NCBI GenBank assembly: GCA_028281925.1
Contig: JANQIX010000036.1
Span: forward strand, 55,125-119,124
From: Alphaproteobacteria bacterium
GTDB lineage: Bacteria > Pseudomonadota > Alphaproteobacteria > DSM-16000 > Inquilinaceae
Direction of reading: 5' to 3'
Length of the DNA: 64,000 nt
Below the pieces are notes generated by a model that saw only the letters and a list, made by a program, of their open reading frames with translations, ran no database searches and was not told where the DNA came from. Shown here piece by piece: positions 56,232-64,000 of this stretch (position 1 is its first letter; every line of letters begins with the position of its first letter). The position numbers were made by a program, and so were the translations under genes.

Positions 56232-58961
56232 ATGAGCACGCGTCATCTTGAAAACCTGCTGAAACCGAAGTCAGTCGCGGTGGTCGATACGGCAGAGGCG
56301 GATTCGGTCGTCGGCCGCATCCTCGCCGACAATCTGCGCACCGCGGGTTTCAAGGGAAAGCTTGTTGCCGTCGGTGCGGGCCATGATCCTGCGGACTGGC
56401 CTTCGGTTTGCGCGAGCGTCGCCGACCTGCCAATGGCGCCGGACCTTGCCGTCATCAATGCGCCGGTCGACCAGTTGCCCGACCTGATCGAGTCGCTGGG
56501 TCGCCGAGAAACCAAAGCGGCGGTGATCGTTTCGTCCGGCCCGACGCGGCGGGGCGTCGAGACCGACGCGGAGACGACGCGGCAGATCGCGGCCATCGCC
56601 CGTTCCTATCGGCTGCGGCTCATCGGTCCGAACAGCTTGGGTGTCATCGTGCCGTCGATCGGTCTGAACGCTAGTGTGGCGCCGATCGCGCCGATGCCGG
56701 GCCGTGTCGCCTTCGTCGCCCAGTCCGGAACGATCGGGACCTCCGTGCTGGCCTGGGCCCACGACCGCGGGATCGGGTTCTCCCATCTGCTGTCGCTGGG
56801 CGACATGCCCGATGTCAATTTCGGGGACCTGTTGGATCACTTGGCGAACGATTACGCGGTCCACGCGATCCTGCTCTATATCGAGACACTCTCCGACGCC
56901 CGAAACTTCATGTCGGCCGGGCGAGCGGCGGCCCGCACCAAGCCGGTGCTGGTGGTCAAAGCAGGGCGGCACGCCGAGAGCGTTCGCGTGATGGCGTTGC
57001 GCGAAGGGCCCGCCATCGCACCTGACGCGACGTTCGATGCAGCGTTCCGGCGTGCCGGCATGCTGCGCGTTCTCAGCCTGGAAGAGTTGTTCGACGCAGT
57101 CGAGACGCTGGCGATGGCGCAGCCGCCGAACGGCCCCAATCTCGCCGTGGTGAGCAATGGCGGCGGCGTAGGCAATCTGGCGACGGACTTCGTCGTCGAT
57201 GTCGGCGGGTCATTGGCTACGTTCGCCGACACCACGCGCGCAGCATTGTCACAGGCTGGGGTACAGACCGGACCATCCGGAAACCCGGTGGATATCGGCG
57301 CCGAAGCGGACGGTGAGAGGTACCGCGCCGCGCTCGAGGCCATTTCGGCGGACAAGGGGGTCGACGCGGTTCTGGTGATCAACTGCCCGACGGCGATGGC
57401 TTCGCGCGACGAGGCGGCCGGAGCCGTGATCGACGTCTTCAAGGGCCGCCGCCGGCCGACGGTCTTGACCAGCTGGGTCGGGGCGCCACCGGCCACGGGG
57501 CCGCGCCGGCTCTTTGCGGAGAACCGGATCCCGACCTATGCGACGCCGGACCAGGCGGTCGGAGCCTTCATGCACCTGGTCGGCTATCGGCGAAACCGCG
57601 ACATGCTGATGGAGACGCCGCCTTCGGTGCCCGAGACATTTGTGCCCGATGTCGCGCGGGCGCGCGCAACGATCGAAGGTGCGCTCGGCGAAGGCCGCTC
57701 TTGGCTGACGGAACCGGAGTCCGTGGACCTGCTGGAGGCCTATGCCGTTCCGGTGGCGCGCACGCGTGTCGGGCGGGATCCGGACGAGGTTGCGGCCCTT
57801 GCCGCGGAGCTCGGAGGGGACGTTTCGGTCAAGATCGTGTCGCCGGACATCCCGAACCGGTCGGAGGTGCGTGGCGTCTCGCTGGAAGTGGCGGGGCCCA
57901 TGGCGGCGCGCGACGCGGCCATCGCCATGATCGCGCGGGTGGGACGGCTGCGACCGACGGCGCGGATCACCGGGTTCACCGTGCAGCCCATGGTTCGTCG
58001 GCCCGGTGCGCACGAACTGGCCATCGCGATCACGTGCGACCCGCTGTTCGGGCCAATCGTCGTGTTCGGCCATGGCGGATCGGGCGTAGAGGTCATCGAC
58101 GACAACGCGTTGGCCCTTCCGCCGCTGAACATGCATCTCGCCCGCGAGGTCATGTCGCGTACGCGCGTGTACCGTCTGCTGCGCGGCCACCGGGACGTTC
58201 CGGCCGCGAATATCGACGCGGTCGCGATGACGCTGATCAAGGTCGCCCAGCTGGCAACGGACTTCGCCGAGATCGTCGAGTTGGGAATCAATCCCCTCCT
58301 GGTTGATGCGTACGGTGACGTGGCGCTGAACGTACATGTGGGCGTCGAGCCTGCAAGCGGCTCCAGCACCGATCGGTTGGCGATCAGTCCCTATCCGAAA
58401 GAGCTTGAGGAGCATGTGCCCGTCGGCGACGGGCGCGAATTGCTGGTCAGGCCGGTGGTGCCTGAGGACGAGCCGTCGTTGCAGGCCGCTTTCGCCAAGC
58501 TCACCGCCGAAGAGATTCGCCTCAGATTCTTTGCACCGATCAAGACCCTCTCACATGTCATGGCGGCCCGCTTCACCCAGATCGACTATGACCGGGAGAT
58601 GGCTTTGATCGTCACGGAGCATGGGATTCCGGGCAAGACCGAGCTTTACGGCGTCGTCAGCATTGTCAGCGATGCCGGTAGCGATACGGCGGAGTACGCG
58701 CTGCTCGTCCGCGGCGACATGACGGGCCTCGGGTTCGGGCCGGTCCTGATGCGCCGCATCATCGACTATGCCCACAGCCGCGGAATTCGCCGGATTGTCG
58801 GCGATGTGTTACGCGAGAACGAGACGATGCTGAGGCTCTGCAAGGTCTTGGGCTTCACGCAATCGAATGTTCCCGACGACCCGTCATTGGTGCAGGTGGA
58901 ACTTGAGCTTGAGGACACGACGGGCCAGTCGGAGGCGGGAAAGGCGCCACGATCCGGCTGA
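56232..58961 (+). CDS. PatZ-like protein acetyltransferase (degenerate ADP-forming acyl-CoA synthetase plus GNAT)
   Basis: A 909-residue fusion. Residues about 1-450 are the CoA-binding and ligase domains of ADP-forming acyl-CoA synthetases (LKPKSVAVVDTAE, AFVAQSGTIGTSVLAWA, GSGNPVD-like TGPSGNPVDIG). About 480-710 is the ATP-grasp part (IVVFGHGGSGVEVID), and the last 170 residues are GNAT (VRGDMTGLGFGPVLMRRI). The SHTG catalytic-His site reads LREG after AESVRVMA, so no phosphohistidine can form. This is expected for PatZ-type lysine acetyltransferases that shut down acetyl-CoA synthetase. Start ATG 56232. Confidence 0.85.
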   Translation: MSTRHLENLLKPKSVAVVDTAEADSVVGRILADNLRTAGFKGKLVAVGAGHDPADWPSVCASVADLPMAPDLAVINAPVDQLPDLIESLGRRETKAAVIVSSGPTRRGVETDAETTRQIAAIARSYRLRLIGPNSLGVIVPSIGLNASVAPIAPMPGRVAFVAQSGTIGTSVLAWAHDRGIGFSHLLSLGDMPDVNFGDLLDHLANDYAVHAILLYIETLSDARNFMSAGRAAARTKPVLVVKAGRHAESVRVMALREGPAIAPDATFDAAFRRAGMLRVLSLEELFDAVETLAMAQPPNGPNLAVVSNGGGVGNLATDFVVDVGGSLATFADTTRAALSQAGVQTGPSGNPVDIGAEADGERYRAALEAISADKGVDAVLVINCPTAMASRDEAAGAVIDVFKGRRRPTVLTSWVGAPPATGPRRLFAENRIPTYATPDQAVGAFMHLVGYRRNRDMLMETPPSVPETFVPDVARARATIEGALGEGRSWLTEPESVDLLEAYAVPVARTRVGRDPDEVAALAAELGGDVSVKIVSPDIPNRSEVRGVSLEVAGPMAARDAAIAMIARVGRLRPTARITGFTVQPMVRRPGAHELAIAITCDPLFGPIVVFGHGGSGVEVIDDNALALPPLNMHLAREVMSRTRVYRLLRGHRDVPAANIDAVAMTLIKVAQLATDFAEIVELGINPLLVDAYGDVALNVHVGVEPASGSSTDRLAISPYPKELEEHVPVGDGRELLVRPVVPEDEPSLQAAFAKLTAEEIRLRFFAPIKTLSHVMAARFTQIDYDREMALIVTEHGIPGKTELYGVVSIVSDAGSDTAEYALLVRGDMTGLGFGPVLMRRIIDYAHSRGIRRIVGDVLRENETMLRLCKVLGFTQSNVPDDPSLVQVELELEDTTGQSEAGKAPRSG

Positions 58962-59270
58962 CCTCAGGATCGGGACACCTCCCGCGTCCAGTATTGTGAA
59001 ATGACCTACCGCAGGATCGCATGAGATCCGAAAGAGCGGAAGACTTGACTGATTAAAGAAAAAATAACGAGATTATTATTTCCTTAAAAACACTGAAATT
59101 TTCGCTAAACTATCGTTAAGGTTTCGCCAGGTAAAATTAAGAAATGTTTGACTCAAGGGCGGTTAGTGCGCTCAACCCGCGTCTTACTATCCAGGTGCAT
59201 GTAATACTGTGAGGCGACGCGAATGAACTTCTGCCACCTGTCGCTCAAGGACAGGTGGGAAAGGGTCTTC
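58962..59270. other. AT-rich intergenic region between convergent genes
   Basis: About 310 bp lies between the convergent PatZ-like gene and the small protein gene. Bases 59049-59150 are extremely AT-rich (AAAGAAAAAATAACGAG, then TTAAAAACACTGAAATTTTC), unlike the rest. AATAA-CGAGA-TTATT gives a small 5-bp stem. No protein or RNA gene is supported. Confidence 0.45.
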
Positions 59271-59465
59271 TCAGGCAGCACGCCGGATTCGCTTGTTACG
59301 ATCTCTGCCGATCTGCTTACGTAGGTCGTCAAAATCTCCGAATACTCTTCCATCCATATCCAACAATTGCTGATGGGTCGTGAAGAACATGAAACCCTCA
59401 CCAACTGCAATCAGGTCACCTAACCTTTCCCCGTCAACGGTCACAATCTTTTCCGAAACCGACAT
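59271..59465 (-). CDS. Small conserved-looking protein
   Basis: A 64-residue cytoplasmic protein (MSVSEKIVTVDGERLGDLIA, then EGFMFFTTHQQLLDMDG and DFDDLRKQIG). Sequence complexity and hydrophobic patterning look natural. GAGGGAG is 4 nt before ATG 59465 and a good promoter (59504-59532) is upstream. The family is not recognised with certainty; the pattern resembles small conserved proteins of alphaproteobacteria. Confidence 0.6.
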   Translation of the reverse strand: MSVSEKIVTVDGERLGDLIAVGEGFMFFTTHQQLLDMDGRVFGDFDDLRKQIGRDRNKRIRRAA

Positions 59466-59503
59466 TTTCTCCCTCACCCGCCTGCGGGATCGACCTGTTG
59501 TGG

Positions 59504-59532
59504 AATATAGGCGTGATAAACTTACGCATCAA
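59504..59532 (-). promoter_or_regulatory. Sigma70-type promoter for the 64-residue protein gene
   Basis: On the minus strand TTGATG (59532-59527), a 17-bp spacer, then TATATT (59509-59504), followed by the gene start at 59465 about 38 bp later. Close to consensus with correct spacing. Confidence 0.6.
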
Positions 59533-59664
59533 TGAATTATCATTGGAGGTGTCCGACGAAGTCTTGCTGCGCTGCAGCAAAGCCGCAGAATCGCTGGGTC
59601 GTCTTCTTGTGCGACGCAACATGCCGCAGCCATGGCCGCGTCGGCATCGGTCAGGCCGTGCCCG

Positions 59665-61200
59665 TCAATTCGCCGCTGCCGCCGCCTGCTGGGCGAATCC
59701 CTTCAGATCGGCGAACAGCTCCCTGTCGCTGACCAACCGGGGAACCTTGTGCTGGCCGCCCAACTTGCCCCGACGGCGCATCCAGTCCGCAAACGTGCCC
59801 GGCGGCACGGCCAGGATGCGCGGAGGATGGAGCGCGCTGCTGTGGCCGCGGTAGTCGTCGTTCAGGTCTCTCAGCCGAGCGTCTATGGCGACCCCAAGTT
59901 CGGGCAGCGTGGCCAAGTCCGGGTCAGCGTTGGTGAATTCCATGATGTAGAGGTGCCCGCCCAAAGGATCCTCTTCGCCCGGAAAGAGAGCGCCGACCGA
60001 GTAATCACCGACCATCAGGCCGGCCTTTCCCGTAGCCTCGGCGACAGCCGTTTCCACCTCTTCGGCGATCAGGTGTTCACCGAAGGCCGAGAGGTAGTAG
60101 CTGGTGCGGCCGGTGATCAGCAGCCGCGGCGGATCCCGCTCGACGAAGCGGACGGTGTCGCCGATCTGATAGCTCCAGAGGCCGGCATTGCTCGACAGGA
60201 TAAGGGCATAGTTCACGCCCGTCTCGATATCGGCCAGCCAATGTCGCGTCGGCGACTCCGAGCCGAGTTCCTCCATCGGCACGAACTCGAAGAACAGACC
60301 GTTGTCGACGATCAGCCTGAGGCCCTCGCCATTGCCGCGATCGGCGGCGGCTATGAACCCTTCGCTCGCGGGGTAGACTTCTCGAGTCTCCGCGTGGCTG
60401 CCCGCCAGAAACTCAGCGAACTGGGCTTCGTAGGGCGCGAAGTTGATGGCGCCGTGGACCAACAGCTCAAGATTGGGAAAGAAGTCGACGGCCCGCGCGC
60501 CGCGGCCGGGATGGGCCTGCACGAGCGCCTGGATCAGGAAGACAAGCCAGCTAGGCGTGCCGCTGATCGAACGAATGTCCTGGCTTGGTCCTTGCTCGGC
60601 AATGCGGCTCAGCTTGACGTCCCAGTCGCCCAACAGCGCGATGTCCGGTGGCGGAAAGTACCGGGCACGCGCCCACCACGGCGTCCGTTTGGCCACGATG
60701 CCGCTCAGGTCCCCGCTGAAGATGCCCGGCGAGTGCTCCGTCAGTGCGCTGCTGCCGCCGAGCATCAACGCCTTGCCGTCCAACAGGCGGCTCTTCGGCT
60801 TCGCCGCCAAGTGATGGACCAGCACGTCCAGCGCCGCGCGGCTGTTGGCGCGCTCCATTGCCGTACTTAAGGGGATGTACTTCGACGCGCCCGTGGTCGT
60901 ACCGGAGGTGATGCAGAAGTACCGGATCAGTCCCGGCCACGTCACGTTGGTCAGATTCGGAAACGGATCCTGCCAATAGTCGCGCCAGAAATCCTCGTAC
61001 GTGCGAATCGGTACGCGCCGCTGGAACTCCTGGACGCTGTCGATCGAGCCGAACCCGTGCGCCCGACCGAACGCGGTGTCGCGGGCGCGGCGCAGCAACT
61101 GCATGAGAACGCGTTGCTGAACATCGGCGGTATCAAGCGATGCGAGCTTCGATGAGCGTCTGCGGGCGTAGGCTCTGAGCAGCGGTGTTGCGATCTGCAT
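59665..61200 (-). CDS. GH3-family acyl-acid amide synthetase
   Basis: A 511-residue GH3 enzyme: FCITSGTTTGASKYIPLS (ATP loop, near residue 95), SISGTPSWLVFLIQAL, EVYPASEGFIAAADRGN, NAGLWSYQIGDTVRFV, TGRTSYYLSAFGEHLI and the C-terminal HYKVPR-like QHKVPRLV. GH3 proteins of plants adenylate a carboxylic acid and couple it to an amino acid; bacterial homologues are poorly known. It lies 21 bp downstream of a penicillin acylase-family gene on the same strand, suggesting one operon. Confidence 0.88.
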   Translation of the reverse strand: MQIATPLLRAYARRRSSKLASLDTADVQQRVLMQLLRRARDTAFGRAHGFGSIDSVQEFQRRVPIRTYEDFWRDYWQDPFPNLTNVTWPGLIRYFCITSGTTTGASKYIPLSTAMERANSRAALDVLVHHLAAKPKSRLLDGKALMLGGSSALTEHSPGIFSGDLSGIVAKRTPWWARARYFPPPDIALLGDWDVKLSRIAEQGPSQDIRSISGTPSWLVFLIQALVQAHPGRGARAVDFFPNLELLVHGAINFAPYEAQFAEFLAGSHAETREVYPASEGFIAAADRGNGEGLRLIVDNGLFFEFVPMEELGSESPTRHWLADIETGVNYALILSSNAGLWSYQIGDTVRFVERDPPRLLITGRTSYYLSAFGEHLIAEEVETAVAEATGKAGLMVGDYSVGALFPGEEDPLGGHLYIMEFTNADPDLATLPELGVAIDARLRDLNDDYRGHSSALHPPRILAVPPGTFADWMRRRGKLGGQHKVPRLVSDRELFADLKGFAQQAAAAAN

Positions 61201-61221
61201 TGTCGGGACGATCTTCCGGCG

Positions 61222-63486
61222 TCATGGCGTCAATTCCATGCGATGGCGGAAAGTGGCCCGTACCGTCTCCAGACGCAAGGGCAGGCGTATGTACTCTCCG
61301 CGCTGCCACAGGTCCCATTGATCGAGGAAGGTGGAACTGTTGAACCAGCCGTCCTGACCGCCCAACAGCACGAAGTAGTTCTCATCCAGATCGGAGAGGT
61401 CTGAGATGTGGCGCGCATTTGCGCCGAATCGCGCCAAGTGCCGCTCGCCGCTTAGACGGCCCGCTGTCTTCATGATCGTGGCGTTGCTGCCGTCGGCGGG
61501 ATGGTCCCCGAACCGGTACCGGTCGCCGATGACCGGAATGTTGGAAAGCGTGTGGGCCAAGCCGATGCGGTGCATGTCGCCCCAGGTCGGGAACTCGGCA
61601 AAGCCCTCACCGGCCTCGGACAGCGCCCGGTCAAGGGCGGGCGAAAGGAGAAAGTCGCTCGCTTCGGCGACATCGGCCGTCAGCAACGAGAACACGCGCC
61701 CCGCCGCTTCGTACGCCGCAAGCTGCGTGTCTTCCAGGAAGGCGTTTGCGAAATGGTATGCGGTCAGTTCGAATGCGGCCGCGCCTGCGCTTTCGGCACG
61801 GTAGTTCCCATCCCAAGCCGACATCAGGTCCACAACCCGTTGCTGGCCGGGGCGTAGCCGCTGGCTGAGTGGCAAGCCGGAGAGGCGGGTCACCAGGATG
61901 TCACGCAAACCGACCGCCGATGCCTGGAAGACGTCCAGCTGCAGTGTTGCCAGGTCTTCGACGGTGATGGACCCATTCTCGCCCAACAGCTCCGCCATGC
62001 GCTGGATGCGGTCGTTGGCGGAGAAGAAGTATCCGACCAGGACGTCGGCCTCTGCCGGCCGGTTGTTGGCGGAAGCAAGGAACCCAGATGGCGGCTGGAA
62101 GCTGTAGGGAAGCTGATCGCTGGTCACGATGCGCTCCCACGCCACCGCCTCGTCCAAGGGGCGCACGATATCGTCCGGCAGGTCCAGCGGGCGGGCGGGC
62201 AGCCGCGTGGCCATCACTTGCCCGATGTTTCCCTCGACATCGGCATAGAGCAGGTTCTGCGGCGCCACCGCGAATCCCGCGAGGGCCGACCGGAATTCGT
62301 CCCAGCCCTGGGCCCGGTTGACGCCCAGCATGGCCGTCACCTCATCACTGGGACGGTGGCCGATCCAGCTGAGCGCCAGCGTCTCGCCGTCCTGCACCGG
62401 CAAGAGGGGGGCATCGGAGACGACGGGCCCGTAGTCGGTCTCACGTACGGTGACTTCGCGGTCGAACCACCAGCGCACATCGACCGTCTCTTCCCGCTCC
62501 CGGATCGCCTCCGGCGGCAGGCCGGAGATATCGAACAAGTCGCTGTTGGCGGAGCGCAGATTGGTGCCGCCCCAGGCGATCCAGGGGTTGCGGCCCACCG
62601 CGACGAAGGGCACGCCGGGGATCATCAGTCCGACAGCGTGGTGGCTCGGCGACTTATAGCCCGCCAGCAGCCAGAGGTTCGGCAGGCTCAAGCCCAGATG
62701 GGGGTCGTTGGCCATCAGTGCCCCGCCGGTGCCGCTGCGGCTGGCGGCGACGCTGATGGAGTTGCTGCCGAACCGCCCCGTGGAGGCCAGCAGGTCGGCA
62801 AGCGGGTTGTCAGGCGCACTGCTGACATAGCTGGGCAGCGACGACGATCCCTCTTCGATCAGCCGGCGCCATAGGACCGGCCAGTCTGGCCGGTCCCGCA
62901 ACGGCATCAGGCGGAACCAGATCAGCCAGTTGATGTCGGTGGAGGCGAGCCGCCCGATGGTGACGACGTCGGTGGGCTGCCATGGTTCTCGCTCTAGGCC
63001 GAGCAGCGTGAACTCGTGCGGCAGTTCGCGGGCATTCATCAGGTAGTGGTTGATGCCGGCTACGAAACCATCCATCCAGGCCCGAGTCTCAGGAGGCATG
63101 GAGGCGATGATTTCCGGCGCTGCGCGGCCGAAGTTCAGAATGCGCAGGGAGTGGTCGATCTCTGCCGCCGGCAGACCACCCATCTCGGAAATGCGGCCCT
63201 GCGAGATCCGGCGCAGTACCTCCATCTGTCCCAGCCTGAGATGGGCGTGCACCAGCCCAAGGGTGAAGGCCAGATCGCGGTCGCTTTCGGCTTCGATGAA
63301 CGGGATCTGGTGGTCCGTCCAGTGCACGGTCACCGGCGCTTCCAGCGGCAGGCCGCTAACCGGGAAGGCGGCCAGGCGCTGTGTCAGGCCGCTGCTTTCC
63401 GGAAGGGAGGTGGTGAGAGCACACCCAGACAGGGCCGCGGCAGCCGCCACGGTTCCGAGCAATCGGTTGAGACGGGAACGCCGCAT
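61222..63486 (-). CDS. Penicillin acylase-family lipoprotein (Ntn amidohydrolase)
   Basis: A 754-residue precursor with a lipoprotein signal (RRSRLNRLLGTVAAAAALSGC). Alpha-chain part: VTVHWTDHQIPFIEAESDRD, FTLGLVHAHLRLGQMEVLRR. The autoproteolysis site is FGSNSISVA, giving Ser241 as the new N-terminal nucleophile; the next region is TGGALMANDPHLGLSLPNL and AWGGTNLRSANSDLFDI. These enzymes split amide bonds of penicillins, N-acyl homoserine lactones or other acyl amides. In the periplasm or outer-membrane lumen. Co-directional with the GH3 gene. Confidence 0.9.
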   Translation of the reverse strand: MRRSRLNRLLGTVAAAAALSGCALTTSLPESSGLTQRLAAFPVSGLPLEAPVTVHWTDHQIPFIEAESDRDLAFTLGLVHAHLRLGQMEVLRRISQGRISEMGGLPAAEIDHSLRILNFGRAAPEIIASMPPETRAWMDGFVAGINHYLMNARELPHEFTLLGLEREPWQPTDVVTIGRLASTDINWLIWFRLMPLRDRPDWPVLWRRLIEEGSSSLPSYVSSAPDNPLADLLASTGRFGSNSISVAASRSGTGGALMANDPHLGLSLPNLWLLAGYKSPSHHAVGLMIPGVPFVAVGRNPWIAWGGTNLRSANSDLFDISGLPPEAIREREETVDVRWWFDREVTVRETDYGPVVSDAPLLPVQDGETLALSWIGHRPSDEVTAMLGVNRAQGWDEFRSALAGFAVAPQNLLYADVEGNIGQVMATRLPARPLDLPDDIVRPLDEAVAWERIVTSDQLPYSFQPPSGFLASANNRPAEADVLVGYFFSANDRIQRMAELLGENGSITVEDLATLQLDVFQASAVGLRDILVTRLSGLPLSQRLRPGQQRVVDLMSAWDGNYRAESAGAAAFELTAYHFANAFLEDTQLAAYEAAGRVFSLLTADVAEASDFLLSPALDRALSEAGEGFAEFPTWGDMHRIGLAHTLSNIPVIGDRYRFGDHPADGSNATIMKTAGRLSGERHLARFGANARHISDLSDLDENYFVLLGGQDGWFNSSTFLDQWDLWQRGEYIRLPLRLETVRATFRHRMELTP

Positions 63487-63586
63487 GGCCGTTTACAGTT
63501 CCTCAGTGGACGCTTGGCCCCTGAAGGTAGGCCGCAATCGTGACGTTTGTAGCGTGCCGCCAGATCAAGCCAGCGCGACAGATCGC

Positions 63587-64000
63587 TCAGGTGGCCGCAT
63601 CGCGGCGCGCGAGGCAGCGCGCGAGTGCCGCGAATCCGTCGATGCCGATGTCCTCGGCCCGGGCCGTTCCGGGCAGCCCCGCCTCGGCCAGAAGGGCCTC
63701 AGCGCCGCCGAGCGTACGCAGGCTCTGGCGAAGCATCTTGCGCCGCTGACCGAATGCCGCCTGCGTCACGCGTTCCATTGCCGGCCAGCTTGCCGTCGCG
63801 GGCTGGGCGAGGGGTGTCATCCGGATCACGGTGGAATGGACGTTCGGCGGTGGCGTGAACGCCGATGGCGGTACCGTGAACAGGGGCTCTACATCCGTTC
63901 GCCACTGCGCCATGACGGAGAGCCGGCCATAGGCCTTGGTGCCGACCGCTGCGGCCAGCCGGTCGGCGACCTCGCGCTGCAGCATCACCGTAATGCTCTC
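63587..64000 (-). CDS. rsmA: 16S rRNA dimethyladenosine transferase, 3' part
   Basis: The last 138 or so residues of KsgA/RsmA, cut by the window edge: VMLQREVADRLAAAVGTKAYG, LSVMAQW, VPPSAFTPPPNVHSTVIRM, AAFGQRRKMLRQSLRTL. The enzyme dimethylates A1518/A1519 of 16S rRNA. The frame continues to 64000 with no start, so the N-terminal SAM domain lies outside. Confidence 0.92.
   Translation of the reverse strand, partial: ESITVMLQREVADRLAAAVGTKAYGRLSVMAQWRTDVEPLFTVPPSAFTPPPNVHSTVIRMTPLAQPATASWPAMERVTQAAFGQRRKMLRQSLRTLGGAEALLAEAGLPGTARAEDIGIDGFAALARCLARRDAAT

Noticed and set aside
57249..58415. 388-residue frame antisense to the PatZ-like gene
   Set aside because: Same high-GC shadow effect; no motifs.
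59153..59410. Leftward 85-residue open frame overlapping the 64-residue gene
   Set aside because: Out of frame with the better-supported gene, no ribosome site, unnatural composition in the overlap.

Overview
The window is about 64 kb of GC-rich, gene-dense chromosome, most like an alphaproteobacterium of Rhodospirillales type. The signs are small operons with 4-nt stop/start overlaps, a TAXI-TRAP and a DctPQM transporter, IalB/MliC secreted domains, a DUF1127 protein, an orphan ParA and Tat-exported binding proteins. I see no rRNA, tRNA, CRISPR array, phage or insertion sequence. All assignments come from reading the sequence by eye, without database searches.

Left part (1-10 kb): small exported proteins, a GPH-type sugar symporter, a TetR regulator behind two short-chain dehydrogenases (one without its catalytic Tyr), dodecin, and a decaying locus. 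In that locus a GcvA-like LysR gene and an intact TAXI binding protein survive, while the cyclase-family gene and the TRAP permease remain only as frameshifted fragments.

10-27 kb: a PAS_5 protein; a tight operon of an acyl-CoA-synthetase/ACP/PlsC fusion, a UMF1-type transporter and an FrhB-like iron-sulfur oxidoreductase; leucine dehydrogenase; a Dps-like protein with a damaged ferroxidase site; a run encoding Sua5, a GlcD-like FAD oxidase, an S41 peptidase and hemolysin III, in which two genes appear to start at CTG and ATT; an outer-membrane barrel, an ACT-domain protein and a phosphatase.

27-47 kb: a FlaG-like protein with a clear promoter, an orphan ParA, malate synthase, two copies of an 83-84 bp palindromic repeat around a small exported protein, a cobalt-type nitrile hydratase operon (alpha, beta, activator), a glutamine amidotransferase, two coupled SDRs, a MliC-IalB fusion, a MaoC hydratase, a tandem HisKA-receiver-cyclase signalling protein, a TakP-like TRAP transporter, glycerate kinase, and the carnitine pair of carnitine dehydrogenase and dehydrocarnitine-cleaving BKACE.

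47-64 kb: a peptide-type binding protein without its ABC partners, an enolase-superfamily enzyme, then an acyl-handling island (MBOAT, SGNH-like membrane protein, LuxC-type acyl-CoA reductase, ACP, AcsA-type ligase, PatZ-like acetyltransferase). Next come a small conserved protein, a GH3-family amide synthetase directly downstream of a penicillin-acylase-family lipoprotein, and the 3' part of rsmA/ksgA cut by the window edge. The acyl island and the GH3/acylase pair are the best candidates for undescribed systems.
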